Source: Silene latifolia
Lineage: Eukaryota > Streptophyta > Magnoliopsida > Caryophyllales > Caryophyllaceae
Reading direction: 5' to 3'
NCBI RefSeq assembly: GCF_048544455.1
Contig: NC_133534.1
Span: forward strand, 33,790,217-33,854,216
DNA length: 64,000 nt
This document shows positions 12,196-26,246 of the stretch, piece after piece. The notes under the pieces are model-generated. The model had not been told where the DNA came from. It made no database searches and worked only from the letters and a program-made list of their open reading frames with translations. The first letter of the stretch is position 1. Each line of letters starts with the position of its first letter. Made by a program: the position numbers and the translations under genes.

Positions 12196-12568
12196 GTTTT
12201 AATTTGTTTTTGTTTTCTCTCTCATCTCACTAAACTATTTATTGAGTTCTTGGCAATTTGTTGGTAGATCGTAGTCAGTGTTGGAGATGGCGATAAGTAA
12301 TATATTTCTGCAATTGATTCGTGGTAGGCGGTGTTGGAGATGGTGATGGAGGACAAGGTGTTGATTACGGATGCGGTGGACAACTGTAGTAGAGGTGTTA
12401 GAAGGTGAAGGGGTTTACAGTAGGTAGAGTCAAGCGTGAGAGGTTGAGATTTTGGGAGGCAGTTCTTTGTTATTAACATCTCGTTTTGGTTTTAATTGCT
12501 TAATATGGGCTGATTTTTCCTATTAGGCTCGTCCTATCCTATAAGACGGTCCTATAGGAGAGTTACTG

Positions 12569-12908
12569 ATAAAAGACAGATCAAGGATATTTTATCATCA
12601 ATGACATTTTGGTCACCTGGCCTCTTCTGGTGTATTATCACATTAATCCAATAAGTACTCCCAGGGCCGGTTCTGAATTTCTCGTGATCCTAGACAGAAT
12701 GATTGATTGCCCCCCTTTAAAAAACATATAAGGCCTACATAAATTGTTATATAAGACCATTTATAATTTCTCGTGATCCTAGACTAGAATTAATATTTTG
12801 CTGAGATTTATACAGCATTTATTATGCTCATATTAAATGATTAGCTGTAATTAATGCTTGTCATTAAGGCTGTATAGGACACGTGGCGTATCCACAACGT
12901 TTCAACCC

Positions 12909-12910
<2 letters not shown>
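12569..12910. other. Short non-coding stretch, possible hAT-like end
   Basis: No gene seen. CAGGGCCGGTTCTGAATT at 12662 resembles the end of a plant hAT element, but I found no partner end. A 24-base phrase (tttctcgtgatcctagac…) occurs twice, at about 12677 and 12767. Duplicated at 61113-61454. Confidence 0.35.

Positions 12911-12975
<65 letters not shown>
12911..12975. repeat. (TA)n microsatellite left of element X
   Basis: Uninterrupted alternating TA of about 65 bp directly abutting the inverted repeat of element X. The same tract is at 61455-61519 in copy 2. Confidence 0.95.
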
Positions 12976-12977
<2 letters not shown>

Positions 12978-13975
12978 TTGAATCATGTGAGGCACCCTTC
13001 TTAGGGTGAGGCGGCTGAACCCTTTCTAAACCATTAGATCTAATTATTATAGCCTCATCAGATTATGACACCTGTTCCATACAAAACTCACTGACATTTC
13101 GCCCTCAAATTCCCTCATTTCGCACTCTTTTACTTTCTCTCTCTTCAGCTCATCGTCACTCACTCTTATTTCGATCGACAATTTATCGCTCAAATTTTGA
13201 TCGCCATCGCCATCGTCAATCTAATTTATTTTTCGATCTAGGCAATTTCGATTCATCCTAATTTCGATCATCCTAATTTTCTGATCAACAATGGCGGTCC
13301 AGTTTTCTGATCGAAATTCGGATGATCTAAACTGGATCGAAATTAGAAAGTAGAATCTAATTTTCTGATCAACAGTGTGATCGAAATTAGGATGATCTAA
13401 ACTGGATCGAAATTAGGATGATCTCCATCGCCATCGTCAACCATTCAATTAGGAGCTGAGATATACTTCTTGATCTGGAGAAAGATGCTCAATGATAAGT
13501 TTGGTGAATGATTTTCTAAAAGGTATTCGTAATTTATACTCCTTGCTTTTGCTCTGTACTAAAAAAAAATCCATGGATATGCTTCATTAGCTTTAAAATA
13601 GCGAGAGGAAGGGTTTATTTTTAAACAGTTTTGAGGGTTTTTAGTGATCCATAAAGGCTTGGATGATTGATTTCTGTTGACGAGATCTGATGGTGTACAC
13701 AAAAGGAACAAGGAGCACCTATTGTGAATGCTTTAGAGTTGCTTGTGTATGAGCAGTGAGTAGGTCAGGTCACTGATGCCACTCTTGTAATAAGACTGGA
13801 TTATGTGAGACGGTCCATTTCTATAAAAGAAAATTACATTAATGATAATAACTGAGTTGTGTTTTTCCATACTGGGATCATATTACGTAATAATAACTCT
13901 ATTGGGCGACTTCTATCGTGAGAGACAAATGATGTTCAAACTGCGATTAAGGCATGGTTACACACCCAAAATTTT

Positions 13976-14890
13976 GGCAACGGTATGAGATTCACAAAAC
14001 ATGAGGTGATGATCAAGTTTCACAAAACCAAACCTTAAGATTCTTTGAATAAGGTATGAGATTCACAAAATAAGGTTTGAGATTCACTAAATAAGGAAAA
14101 GAGCAAAAAAGGTGATTTTAACCACTTATGATGACCAAGTTTCACAAAACAAGCTCTAAGATTCACTGAACAAGGTCTGAGATTCACAAAACAAAGTCTG
14201 AGATTCACCTAATAAAGAAAAGAGCAAAATAGGTTATTTAAACCACTTATAATGATCAAGTTTCACAAAACAAGCCTTAAGATTCACTGAATAAGGTATG
14301 AGATTCACAAAATAAGGTTTGAGATTCACCAAATAAGGAAAAGAGCAAAAACGTGATTTTAACCACTTATGATGACCAAGTTTCACAAAACAAGTTCTAA
14401 GATTCTTTGAACAAGGTCCGAGATTCACAAAACAAGGTCCGAGATTCACCTAATAAACAAGCCCTAAGATTCACTTTGAATAAGGTATGAGATTCACAAA
14501 ATAAGGTCCGAGATTCACCAAATAAGGAAAAAGGCAAAAAAGGTGATTTTAACCACTTATTATGACCAAGTTTCACAAAACAAGCTATAAGATTTCGAAC
14601 AAGGTCGAGATTCACAAAACAAAGTTTAAGATTCACCGAATAAAGAAAAGAGCAAAATAGGTGATTTTAACCACTTATGATGATCAAGTTTCACATAACA
14701 AGCCCTAAGATTCATTGAATAAGGTATGAGATTCACAAAATAAGGTCTGAGATTCACCAAATAAGGAAAAGAGCAAAAAAGGTGATTTTAAGCACTTATG
14801 ATGACCAAGTTTCACAAAACAAGCTCTCAGATTCACTGAACAAGGTCTGAGATTCACAAAATAAGGTCTGAGATTCACCAAATAAGGAAA
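13976..14890 (-). repeat. Higher-order tandem array, 120-bp units in alternating types
   Basis: Units of about 120 bp start near the phrase gatgaccaagtttcacaaaa, which recurs at about 14131, 14371, 14562 and 14802, alternating with gatgatcaag versions at about 14011, 14251 and 14682. The two types also differ downstream (cctaagattcactgaataag against tctaagattcactgaacaag), giving a 240-bp higher-order period. Each unit is itself built from gattcac…ataaggtctga subrepeats of about 25 bp. The reverse complement of the array is at 17150-17850, and the copy-2 version at 62520-63440. Confidence 0.85.
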
Positions 14891-15764
14891 AAATATGCCC
14901 ACAGGACACAATTGTGACTGAATTGAGACATTAATGCTCTCTAGATTGTAGACTAATTACATCACAAAATTTTCGCATCAAAATCAGGGCTTTCTCCCTA
15001 CTAAAAGCCTCGTGTATTCTACCACAACACAAACGATTATCAACGACTCGACAACTATATAGAGCCCAAGCAGCAGGTTCACAGCAATCGGTTTGGTTGC
15101 TCGATATGCTCAATCAGAAACTTTCAACAATCATCCAGTCCTACATTTCACAGAATGTCATGTCATGTGTCCGTTTTGTATCCAGATTCGTCTTGGTGCT
15201 TCCTAGCTTTTACTTCACAAAATTATAAATTCTTCCATTTCAAACAATAGATTAATCCAACCTCTCCTACAAAGATTTCCTCAAGTACCATTGATGAGGC
15301 CAATGAAGGCGGAGAAAGATGAGGACAACTTATTGAGAGCACTGAGCAGCGAGAACTATATTGATATTTGATAATTCAGCCAAGCTTGACTTAAGCACGT
15401 TCAGAACTTACATTCCTGTTCACCAGCCGATATATACATAAGAAAAGGAAAGACTGACTTGAGCGAGAATGTTTCATTACCAAGTTACACAATTTTTGTA
15501 ACAAAAGATTACACCAAGCACTCGTGATCCCACTGCTTCAACTGACCCACTGACTTCTTCATGTCGTAAATTGAATCACCGTCTGTAAATATTCATCTAG
15601 AATATTTGCCTATAAATCTTAAAAGTTACATTCACTTTGTTTGACAAGCAAAACTAAAATGAATGACATAAGATCCCAATTCCCAACTACAAAGGCCGAT
15701 ATCTCATAATGAAAATCCGACCAAATATGCAATAGTCACATACGACTTCAATAAAATCACATTT
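14891..15764. other. Unrecognised interior of element X
   Basis: Moderate-GC sequence that reads like captured host DNA (short open frames on both strands), but I recognise no protein. It is repeated in copy 2 up to the window end (63437-64000). Confidence 0.4.
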
Positions 15765-15947
15765 CTACTTGTTAGATATTTTAGGGGAGAGACAGATTGT
15801 AAGGTAGATGATAGATTCTTTCTGGATGTCATAGTGGGCGAGGGTGGTACCGTCTTCAAGCTGATTTCCCTCAAAGGTTAGAACTTGATGGGGTGATGAG
15901 ATGTACAATTGGTCTTCGATCTTTGATTTATAAAATATTTGGGCCAA
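15765..15947 (-). pseudogene. Captured ubiquitin fragment
   Basis: The translated frame carries a recognisable ubiquitin segment. FEGNQLEDGTTLAHYDIQKES matches the ubiquitin region [21 protein letters not shown] around residues 45-65, preceded by KIEDQ and followed by IIYLTI. The terminal LRLRGG is missing, so it could not be conjugated. It sits inside element X and is best read as a gene piece picked up by the transposon, not a functional gene. Confidence 0.75.
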
Positions 15948-16045
15948 AATTTCAGCCCAATTTGGACTCCGCGCTAACAGTCCATTCTAAGTCTAATGAA
16001 GGAATTTGGTGAGTCCGGCCGCCTCGCCATAATGAGGTGCCTCAC

Positions 16046-16055
16046 CGGATCCGGC

Positions 16056-16106
<51 letters not shown>
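16046..16106. repeat. (TA)n tract at the centre of the X/Y palindrome
   Basis: About 55 bp of alternating TA flanked on both sides by the same roughly 40-bp inverted sequence (GAGGCCGGATCCGGTGAGGC and its complement). It is the shared border of elements X and Y. Confidence 0.9.
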
Positions 16107-16111
<5 letters not shown>

Positions 16112-16169
16112 GCCGGATCCGGTGAGGCACCTCATTACGGCAGAGGCGGCGGTCTCATCAAATTCATTC

Positions 16170-17149
16170 ATGTTGAAGCGGATTGTGAATGTTGCGCTTC
16201 AAATTTGGGCTCAAAATTTGGCCCACTGACTTTATTATATCCCAAATATTAAAAAACACGGTACTCAAATTTTCTTCATCATCAAGCTACAGTTCTTCTT
16301 ATACTTGCAGCCATCTTTCCCAAATCTCCTCCATAACCTAATCAATAGCAGCGATTGTTCGTAAATTCCAATTGCAGCGATTTGCCGATCAACCCAGCTA
16401 CAACAATATCGTGTTTTGATCAACAAGCTACAACAAGGAGACAGGTATTTGAGCAAATTGATCGACAATTGCAGTTATGATGATATTGTGCGATAATTTC
16501 AGAAGATTTGGTTCGAATTTCATCAAATTGAGCGATTTTGTAAATATAATGTTCGAAATTGATGCAGATTGCGCGATTTCCTTTACCTAGCGATTTTGTA
16601 CTACTTATTACATAATTTTTGACGATTTTTGCAGCTCAAATTGCCATGGAGATTGTAGATAAAACAATGGTTGATGATAATAGTGTTTGTGAAACAAGTA
16701 TTTTCTTTTATTGAAGCTCTAATTATTGTTTTCTATTTCAGTTTTAATTTGTGAAATTTTGATGATAATCGAACTTCAGGTCTTTGTTTTGATGGTGTGA
16801 ATCTCGAAGTCTATTTTGTGAATCACAGAGCTTCTTTTGTGAATAATTGAATTTTTGTGAACCATTTTGTTGCTATTTAAGATGGACTGTGATGATTACT
16901 GAGGATCATTTAGCAGTTGTGGATATGTTAATGAGAAGATTTTAGTGTTAAGCTTTGCGGGTAGCTTGTTTTTGTTTGCTAATTTGATGAGATATAAGTA
17001 TCAACTATCAAGTACTGAGGATTTAAGCTTCTTACTCGATTTCAAAACACATTTATGTCATTGGGTTTTATCCCAATCATGAAGTTCAATACAAGGGAGT
17101 TGTTCTTGGTTGGCGTAGTTCTTTTTGTTTATTTTGTTCTTTGCCTTAT
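16170..17149. other. Left interior of element Y, no gene recognised
   Basis: Promoter- or leader-like AT-rich sequence with several phrases such as gcgattttg and gatcaa repeated loosely. I see no coding region. The pattern gtgaatctc starts to appear near 16800, before the tandem array proper. Confidence 0.35.
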
Positions 17150-17850
17150 TTTGTGAATCTCAGTTCTTATTTTGTGAATCTCATACCTTATTCAGTGAAT
17201 CTTAAGGCTTGTTTTGTGAAACTTGATCATCATAAGTGGTTAAAATCACCTATTTTGCTCTTTTCTTTATTAGGTGAATCTCAGACTTTGTTTTGTGAAT
17301 CTCGGACCTTGTTCGAGTGAATCTTAGAGGTTGTTTTGTGAAACTTGGTCATCATAAGTGGTTAAAATCACGTTTTCTGCTCTTTTCCTTATTTGGTGAA
17401 TCCCATACCTTATTTTGTGAATCTCATACCTTATTCAGTGAATCTTAAGGCTTATTTTGTGAAACTTGATCAACATAAGTGGTTAAAATAACCTATTTTG
17501 CTCTTTTCTTTATTAGGTGAATCTCAGACTTAGTTTTGTGAATCTCAGACCTTGTTCAGTGAATCTTAGAGCTTATTTTGTGAAACTTGGTCATCATAAG
17601 TGGTTAAAATCACGTTTTTTGCTCTTTTCCTTATTTGGTGAATCTCAGACCTTATTTTGTGAATCTCATACCTTATTCAGTGAATCTTAAGGCTTGTTTT
17701 GTGAAACTTGATCATCATAAGTGGTTAAAATAACCTATTTTGCTCTTATCTTTATTAGGTGAATCTCAGACTTTGTTTTGTGAATCCCAGACCTTGTTTA
17801 GTGAATCTTAGAGCTTGTCTTGTGAAACTTGGTCATCATAAGTGGTAAGG
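17150..17850 (+). repeat. Higher-order tandem array, inverted copy of the array in X
   Basis: About six units of 120 bp, marked by gtgaaacttgatcatcataa alternating with gtgaaacttggtcatcataa (17217, 17337, 17459, 17579, 17701, 17823). It is the reverse complement of the 13976-14890 array, including the alternating unit types. Confidence 0.85.
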
Positions 17851-17963
17851 ACTAGAGCACACCTCGAGAATCAATTTCTTGATCGTTCCTCTAATGGCGG
17901 GGGAGCAGAGATAAGGGAACAACTCACATGATGAAAACTAGTGGAATGATTTAATTATTTTAA

Positions 17964-18032
17964 AACCAATTAGCTCAAATGGCAGAGCGTTGTGCAATGC
18001 ACAAGGTGTGGGTTCGATTCCCATGTTGGTTA
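17964..18032 (+). tRNA. tRNA-like sequence, probably a pseudogene or tRNA-derived
   Basis: AACCAA pairs with TTGGTT as an acceptor stem. A D-arm-like AGCTCAAATGGCAGAGC and a T-arm GTGGGTTCGATTCCCAT are clear, corresponding to internal A and B box promoters. The anticodon arm TTGT/ACAA leaves a 7-base loop GCAATGC with C instead of U at position 33, so decoding is doubtful. It lies inside element Y, close to a second tRNA-like sequence on the other strand. Confidence 0.45.
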
Positions 18033-18347
18033 TTGACTGCTACTGTTACTTCAAAGCCTAATTGGTATTTCTCTAGTGGAGTTTTGGGTTTTGGCCTTTT
18101 ATGTCATGTCCAATTGCACCCAATTTAGATAATTTCTAACATTGACTTTACAAAGGATTCAAAATTGTAATCCTTTGCTCCTTTAGTGGCTATGCACGAC
18201 GTTTTGGCTTATGCACGCTGTTTGTGCGCATCTAAGTTTGAGCTTCTTCTACTCATCCTCAATTTTGCACATCTGAGTACGGATTTGGCTAACTCATCCT
18301 CAATGTTATTGTATTTAAGTTTAATACACTAGATTCTTAAATTAACT

Positions 18348-18419
18348 AGGCTATATGAGATTCGAACTCATACCTTTGTGCAAGATTTGCACATTGCTCT
18401 ACCATTTGAGCTAATAGCC
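18348..18419 (-). tRNA. Second tRNA-like sequence, opposite strand
   Basis: Read on minus, GGCTAT pairs with ATAGCC. The D-arm AGCTCAAATGGTAGAGC and T-arm ATGAGTTCGAATCTCAT are canonical. The anticodon stem TGTGC/GCACA encloses AAATCTT, which lacks U33. The D arm differs by one base from that of the copy at 17964. It is tRNA-derived, but I doubt it is a working tRNA. Confidence 0.45.
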
Positions 18420-18840
18420 GTTAAGATATACGAGTACATAACAAAGATTAAATAAGGGGAACCTTAAGCTAATAGCCTTTAGATATGCAACAATGAAAAG
18501 CCTAACCTGCGATTGATTGTCAATGTGATCAACAACCCTAGATTCATTACCATATGACTCCGTGATTGTAGAACGGGCATCAGGAACGAACTTCTGAAAG
18601 TCTCACATGAACAGCCATAAAAAAAAACTGCTAGCATGCTTTAACTGATATACGGAGTGGAGTATCCAGCAACACAAAGACTTCCATTGAATTGAACACA
18701 CATATTTTACTCCAATAAGATTAAAAGGAGCAAATTTTACATCAAGACCTAGACAGGTGCACAAAATTCAAACTCAACAAGTGTGTGATGAAAGTCATGA
18801 TTAACCATAACAGCAGAAAAAGTCAATAATAGAAGCCACA
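18420..18840. other. Intron-like downstream part of the captured ARF region
   Basis: No gene seen. It follows the GT splice donor of the ARF exon in transcription direction and may be captured ARF intron 1 or unrelated element sequence. Confidence 0.35.
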
Positions 18841-18843
18841 TTA

Positions 18844-21401
<2,558 letters not shown>

Positions 21402-21438
21402 GCCGCCTCACCCTAAGAAGGGTGCCTCACATGATTCA

Positions 21439-21577
<139 letters not shown>

Positions 21578-22012
21578 CGGGGTCAGTACGAACTAAAGTT
21601 CGGTGCGAACCGTACGAACTGACCCCCCTATATAACAGACGAAATTCTCAGTTCTTCGTTCCTCTTTCAAACTCCATTAATGCGATAACAAATTCTCATC
21701 TTGATTTCTTCGTTTCTCTTTCCGACACCATTCTTTGCGCATCAATCAAACTCCATTATTGCACCTCGGAATACAAATTCAAGGTAAGTTTTAATTAAGA
21801 TTTTGAAACAAATCCAATTTAAAAACTTAGGGTTTGCTTAAAAATTGAACTTGATTAGTTTTTTGGTTTAAGATGGTATTTTGTGGTTTTGATTCTAGAT
21901 TTGTTGGTACATTAGTTGATTAAAATTATTGTGATCGAAAAATTAGAGTTTCTTTGATGATAAAACCATCTAATTTGGGTAATAATCTAACAAGAACGAA
22001 TTTTTATTTCAG

Positions 22013-25000
22013 ATGGTAATAATTGAAGAAGAAGATTCGGTAATGGCAGAAGTCATAGGTAACTCTTTTTGTTGCATGTTCTTTGTATCCAGCAAGTTAA
22101 AGATGTATATGTATGTAGATGTATGAATGTGTCTTCAAATCTTGTTGTTTACATATAATTTGAACAAGGGAATTATCGTGATACATTATTTTATTATTGC
22201 TGCTAATTAAGACCCAAAATAAGTTGCTTTCATTGGTGTGTGTATCTAGGTAGTTGAGGATGTGTTTTGTCAATATTAAAAAATGTATGATTGTAAATTT
22301 GCGGGGAGTATTACTTTGATCGACTTAGATATTAAGGCCCTGTTTGGATTTAGAGATTCTGTTTGGATAAACTGTCGTAGTTAATTTAGTGTACACTGGG
22401 TTTCGTTTTGTAAGCAACGACTATCAATTATGGTCTAAAATGTGTATACAGCCACCTGAAGGTGTGTTTGTAGAAGGACTTAAAACTGTATCTAGCTACC
22501 CTTAGATAGCATAGAGGGAATGGGATGAAAATAGTGCAATAAACAAAAGGTAGCAAAGTGTATATAGCTTCACAAATGAGTGTATATAACTACGTAGACG
22601 ATTGTATGTAACTTGACAAATTAAAATTACGTGTTCCACTACCTAGGATTTTGGGATTATGTTTGATTCCAGAATTCAGTTCTTTTCTTTGATTTTTTGT
22701 GCAGACATTGTAGAAGTTACTAATGTGCAAGCGTCTTCAAGTAATTCAAAAGAAAATCAATTGCTTGTCACTAATGTACCAGGTATTAAATTGTAGCTTC
22801 TAATTAAGTAATGTATTGTCTAAGAAGCTTGTGTAGGTGGTAACAGATAAAATTAAAATCATTTCCTTTTGTTTTTTTTTTTGATGTTGTAGCCACCCCA
22901 GAAGTTGATTTCGATAATCAAATAGTGGGATTGCCAAGATGCTCAGCAGAATTAAAACCAGCATTGTGGATGAAATTTGCAACTTTGGAAGAAGGCATAC
23001 ATTTTTATGAGGAATATGCCAAGGTTTGTGGGTTCCTTACTAGATTAGACTCAACAAAATTAGTTGACGGGATAGTTACACACAAGTGGTGCGTGTGTAA
23101 TAAACAAGGCAAAAGTAATCACAAGGGTACAAAAAGAAAGAGGACCCTTACGCGAATTGGTTGTCAGGCTAAGGTTAGTTTTAGAAGAATTCAAACGGGT
23201 GAATACGAGATTTATGATTTTGTTGAGGTTCACTCACATGCTATGAATACGCCAACAACTATGATACATTTGAAACCATGTAGGGATTTAAACTTGGTTC
23301 ACAAAAAAATGATAATGGATAATGCTCATGTAAACCATGGTCCTGTGCAAACATTTAGGATGTTCAAACAGTATGTGAAGGGATACAAAAATGTGGGTGC
23401 TTCTTTACAAGATTTCAAAAAATTTTCAAGGAATGTAAAGAAATACATCAAAGAATATGATGCCCAGATGTTAATAGAGAACTTCATGCAGAAAAAGGCT
23501 ATGTCTCCATCTTTCTATTTTGACATTGATGTGGACGATCAAAGCGAGAATAACTAAGCTTTTAAGGGCAGATCCAATATCAATTAAAAATTATGCCCTT
23601 TTTGGTGATGTTGTTTCTGTTGATGCCACTTATAACTTCAACCAATATAAAATGGTGTTTGTCCCTTTCACGGGTGTTGATAACCATAAGGGTTGCATTA
23701 CTTTTGCAGCGGGTTTGATACGAAACGAAAATGCAGAATCATTTTCGTGGTTGTTTCAAAATTTTGTAACGGCTATGGGTGATCGCTATCCTATTACTAT
23801 AATAACTGATCAATGTAGAGGCATCAAAAAAGCTGTTAAGGGTGTGTTTGGTGACAAAACACGCCATCGATTGTGTATGTGGCATATAATGAAGAAGTTG
23901 CCTGACAAGGTTGGTCCATCGATTTCTCAAGACACAACTTTTTTGAAGGAAATTAACTCAGTTGTTTGGGATGTAGAAATCACTCCAGAAGATTTTGAAT
24001 CGAAATGGAATTCGATAATTTCCTCATATGAGCTTTGTGATAACAAGTGGTTGAAGAAAATGTTTAAGCACCGTGCTCTTTGGATTCATGCTTACATTAG
24101 AGACACATATTTTGGGATTTTGGGCACAACATCAAGATCAGAGTCTGAAAATAGCTTCTTTGGAAACTTCACCAACCCACATGTCACACTTGTCGAGTTT
24201 TGGATGCGTTTCCAAACAGCAATGGATGCTCAGAGATGGAAATATTCTAAGGTAATGGCTGATGATAAGAATTGTTATCCAAAATTGACAACCCCTCTCC
24301 TTTTAGAAAAGCAAGCTTCTGAGTTTTACACAATCATTATATTTTATATTTTCCAAGTAGAAGTCCAAGCAGCATGTTATACTTGTGGCCATTTACCATC
24401 ACCAAATGCAAGTGGTGCGAATGATAATATTTCAATAATTGATCGTGAGAAAGACAAGGAATACAAAGTTGATTTAAGTGATAATAAGTTCTCTTGTTCT
24501 TGTAAGATGTTTGAAAGAATTGGGATACTCTGTAGGCACATTTTATGGGTGTTGAAAGATAGGGGGTTTGATCATATACCTAAAGAGTATTTAGCACTGA
24601 GATGGAGCAAATCTGCAACTTCCCACCCTCTTTTCTTGTTGTTGGAAAAACTGTACTAGCGATTGTGTGTCAATCGAAAGTCGCGAGAACAATATAAGTG
24701 AATTATGGTCGGAGGTATTTAGTGCAGTCTCACTTGTTGAGGATAGTGAGGAACATTCTGATGCGCTATTTCAATTGCTCCGGAGTTTCAATGAAAAGTT
24801 GATTATTTCAATTAAGTCGGGAAAGTCAAAAGATAAGAAAGCTGAGATTGAGATGCTTCTTGGGTCAAAAATTCCAATGAATTCTTGTTTTACCACCAGA
24901 GAAGTGCAAGAATAAGGGATCGGGAAAGAGGATAACATCAAACAAGGAAAAGGCAGTCTTGGAAAATGCAAAGCCTCGAGAAAATGCCGTGCTTGCGGTG

Positions 25001-25047
25001 AAATGAGTAACCATGATAGTAGAAATTGCCCGAGTCGACTCCCTTGA
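22013..25047 (+). pseudogene. FAR1-type Mutator-like transposase, multi-exon, frameshifted
   Basis: Proposed coding exons are 22013-22058, 22705-22782 and 22893 onward, with GT/AG borders and matching phases. A UTR intron ends at 22012 (TTTATTTCAG). Domains in order: FAR1 DNA-binding domain (ALWMKFATLEEGIHFYEEYA … CNKQGKSNHKG), DDE catalytic domain (FGDVVSVDATYNFNQYKM, ITDQC, GDKTRHRLCMWHIMKK), SWIM zinc finger (FSCSCKMFERIGILCRH) and a C-terminal CCHC knuckle (CRACGEMSNHDSRNC). A one-base shift near 23550 and others near 24640 and 24905-24990 break the frame, so as written no complete transposase is made. Confidence 0.85.
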
Positions 25048-25740
25048 AACTGAATTCAGTGGGTTTGTGGTATATGTGGCATTTGTAGATGTCACTCAAA
25101 AAGTCTGTTATGTTTTGTAATGTTATGTACTCACTTAAAAAACCGATTTCAATGGGTTTTTGGTTTATGTAGTTTTTGGAAAGATTGGTTTTGTATTAAC
25201 TTCCAACTTTTTTTTTATGTACGTTTTTACGCTGTTGTTTTTTCTTTTGTTTTTTATACCGACTATGGATTGACGGAGTATAGAGGGGGTTAGTGTATAC
25301 ATTGTATTCAAATAGGGGAGGTGGCACGACTAGAGTGTTTGTAGCTGCGGAAGGAGTGTAACTAGGAGGCAAACAAAGTGTATGTAGCCAATCGAACAAG
25401 TGAAACTAGCGATTAAAAAAAAATAGGATTCGAAAAATTGAAAAAGCCAAAATTTAAGATGCAACATCATTTCAATGAACTCTTGAACATCAAATTAAAG
25501 TAAGTAAAGACTTCTAAGAAGTATGTTTAATTAACGCATCATGATATTAGAAATTGCTCAAGTTGCGAAGTGTTATTTCGTTGTCTAATGTCTCACGTTT
25601 ACTGTTCAAACACTTTGCTTCTCTATTATTAAACATACTTTTATTGTGTACCCTCAAAAGTCGAGGTGTGACACACATAATTAAAAATAAAATATAAATA
25701 CAAATTGAAGATTAAGTTCTTTATTTTAAAAATGAGTAGG
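25048..25740. other. 3' flank of the transposase gene, non-coding
   Basis: A likely 3' untranslated region followed by AT-rich sequence. Four GTGTAT/GTGTTTGTAGC-type motifs lie at 25290-25390. No gene seen. Confidence 0.4.
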
Positions 25741-25914
25741 TCTTGCTTAAGACGGGTCGAATCTTAAGGCGGGTAGTTACACTCACAAAACGAATATGGA
25801 GGACAAGTGGGGGCACCCCCCATGTGCCTCCCACTATCCTCTATTTGCGCATTTTGTCTCACAAAATGGTATCCGTCTACAACTTAAGACGGATAGTGCC
25901 CGTCTTAAGTAAGA
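25741..25914. mobile_element. Short MITE inside element Z
   Basis: Ends TCTTGCTTAAGACGGG and CCCGTCTTAAGTAAGA are inverted repeats (one mismatch over 16). The element is about 174 bp with a second internal pair (cttaaggcggg / acttaagacggat). No coding capacity. Confidence 0.65.
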
Positions 25915-26246
25915 ATTTGTGTCAATTCTTTTTTGATTCTTTTTGGTTGACCTTTATAAAAGAACATTCATTCGTTCAAAAAAACATTCATTCGTTCAAA
26001 AAAATTCAAACTTAATTCGCTCACACCAAACATTCATCCTATGAATCAGATTATTTCTGTGCATCAGATTCATAGAATGCACCAAACGTTTCTATGCATC
26101 AGATTCATCGGATGCATTGCATCTGCTTTAATTATTTCTATATAAATAGGTTTTCATGTGTTTGTTTCAAAAAACTTCAAACTTAATCTATACTGAAACT
26201 ACACCAAATAACTTTCCATAACTGCATACTCAATCATCCCCTAATT

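Larger units (their letters stand above)
5786..12480 (-). mobile_element. L1-type LINE retrotransposon, nearly full length, inactive
   Basis: Minus-strand element ending in a poly(A) tail (poly-T at 5786-5802 on plus). In transcription order it has ORF1 with a DUF4283-like domain and zinc knuckle, an endonuclease, reverse transcriptase, a zinc-binding region and C-terminal RNase H, which is the plant L1 arrangement. The 5' end is set loosely at the inner edge of the surrounding inverted repeat, and no target duplication was found. Several frameshifts and a nonsense codon kill it. The same copy with the same nonsense codon is at 54336-61024, so it was dead before the segment duplicated. Confidence 0.85.
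4777..12568. mobile_element. Terminal-inverted-repeat element hosting a LINE
   Basis: The left end CAGTAACTCTCCTATAGGAC is repeated in inverse at 12549-12568. The inverted repeat continues with mismatches for roughly 60-90 bp (…gcccat…aattaaaac…). The 7.8-kb interior is mostly the minus-strand LINE, so the original element was probably small and received the LINE. I found no target duplication, so the superfamily is open; Mutator-like is possible. The equivalent is 52457-61112. Confidence 0.6.
12976..16054. mobile_element. MULE-like element X (no transposase), flanked by (TA)n
   Basis: The left end (ATTGAATCATGTGAGGCACC, 12977 onward) is repeated over 39 identical bases, inverted, at the right end of element Y (21402-21440). 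The right end of X (around 16013-16054) is of a second, related type and is mirrored by the left end of Y. Both end types share a GTGAGGCACC…GAGGCGGC core. X contains no transposase, a 120-bp tandem array and a ubiquitin fragment, the pattern of a Pack-MULE. Microsatellite flanks rather than visible 9-bp duplications leave the superfamily inferred. Confidence 0.6.

Noticed and set aside
5786-12480. A target-site duplication for the large LINE
   Set aside because: The phrase next to the poly(A) tail (aattaaaacaag) was not found in direct orientation at the 5' side; only an inverted look-alike near the ORF1 ATG exists.
13976-14890. Possible CRISPR-like array
   Set aside because: Units are contiguous, contain no unique spacers, and lie in a plant transposon; it is a minisatellite.
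16037-16252. Frame with a Tyr-Ile run
   Set aside because: It crosses the (TA)n centre of the X/Y palindrome.
22340-22360. GGCCCTGTTTGG as a third Harbinger end
   Set aside because: Only the first bases match, there is no TAA on the left and no partner end; GGCCCTGTT is common in plant MITEs.
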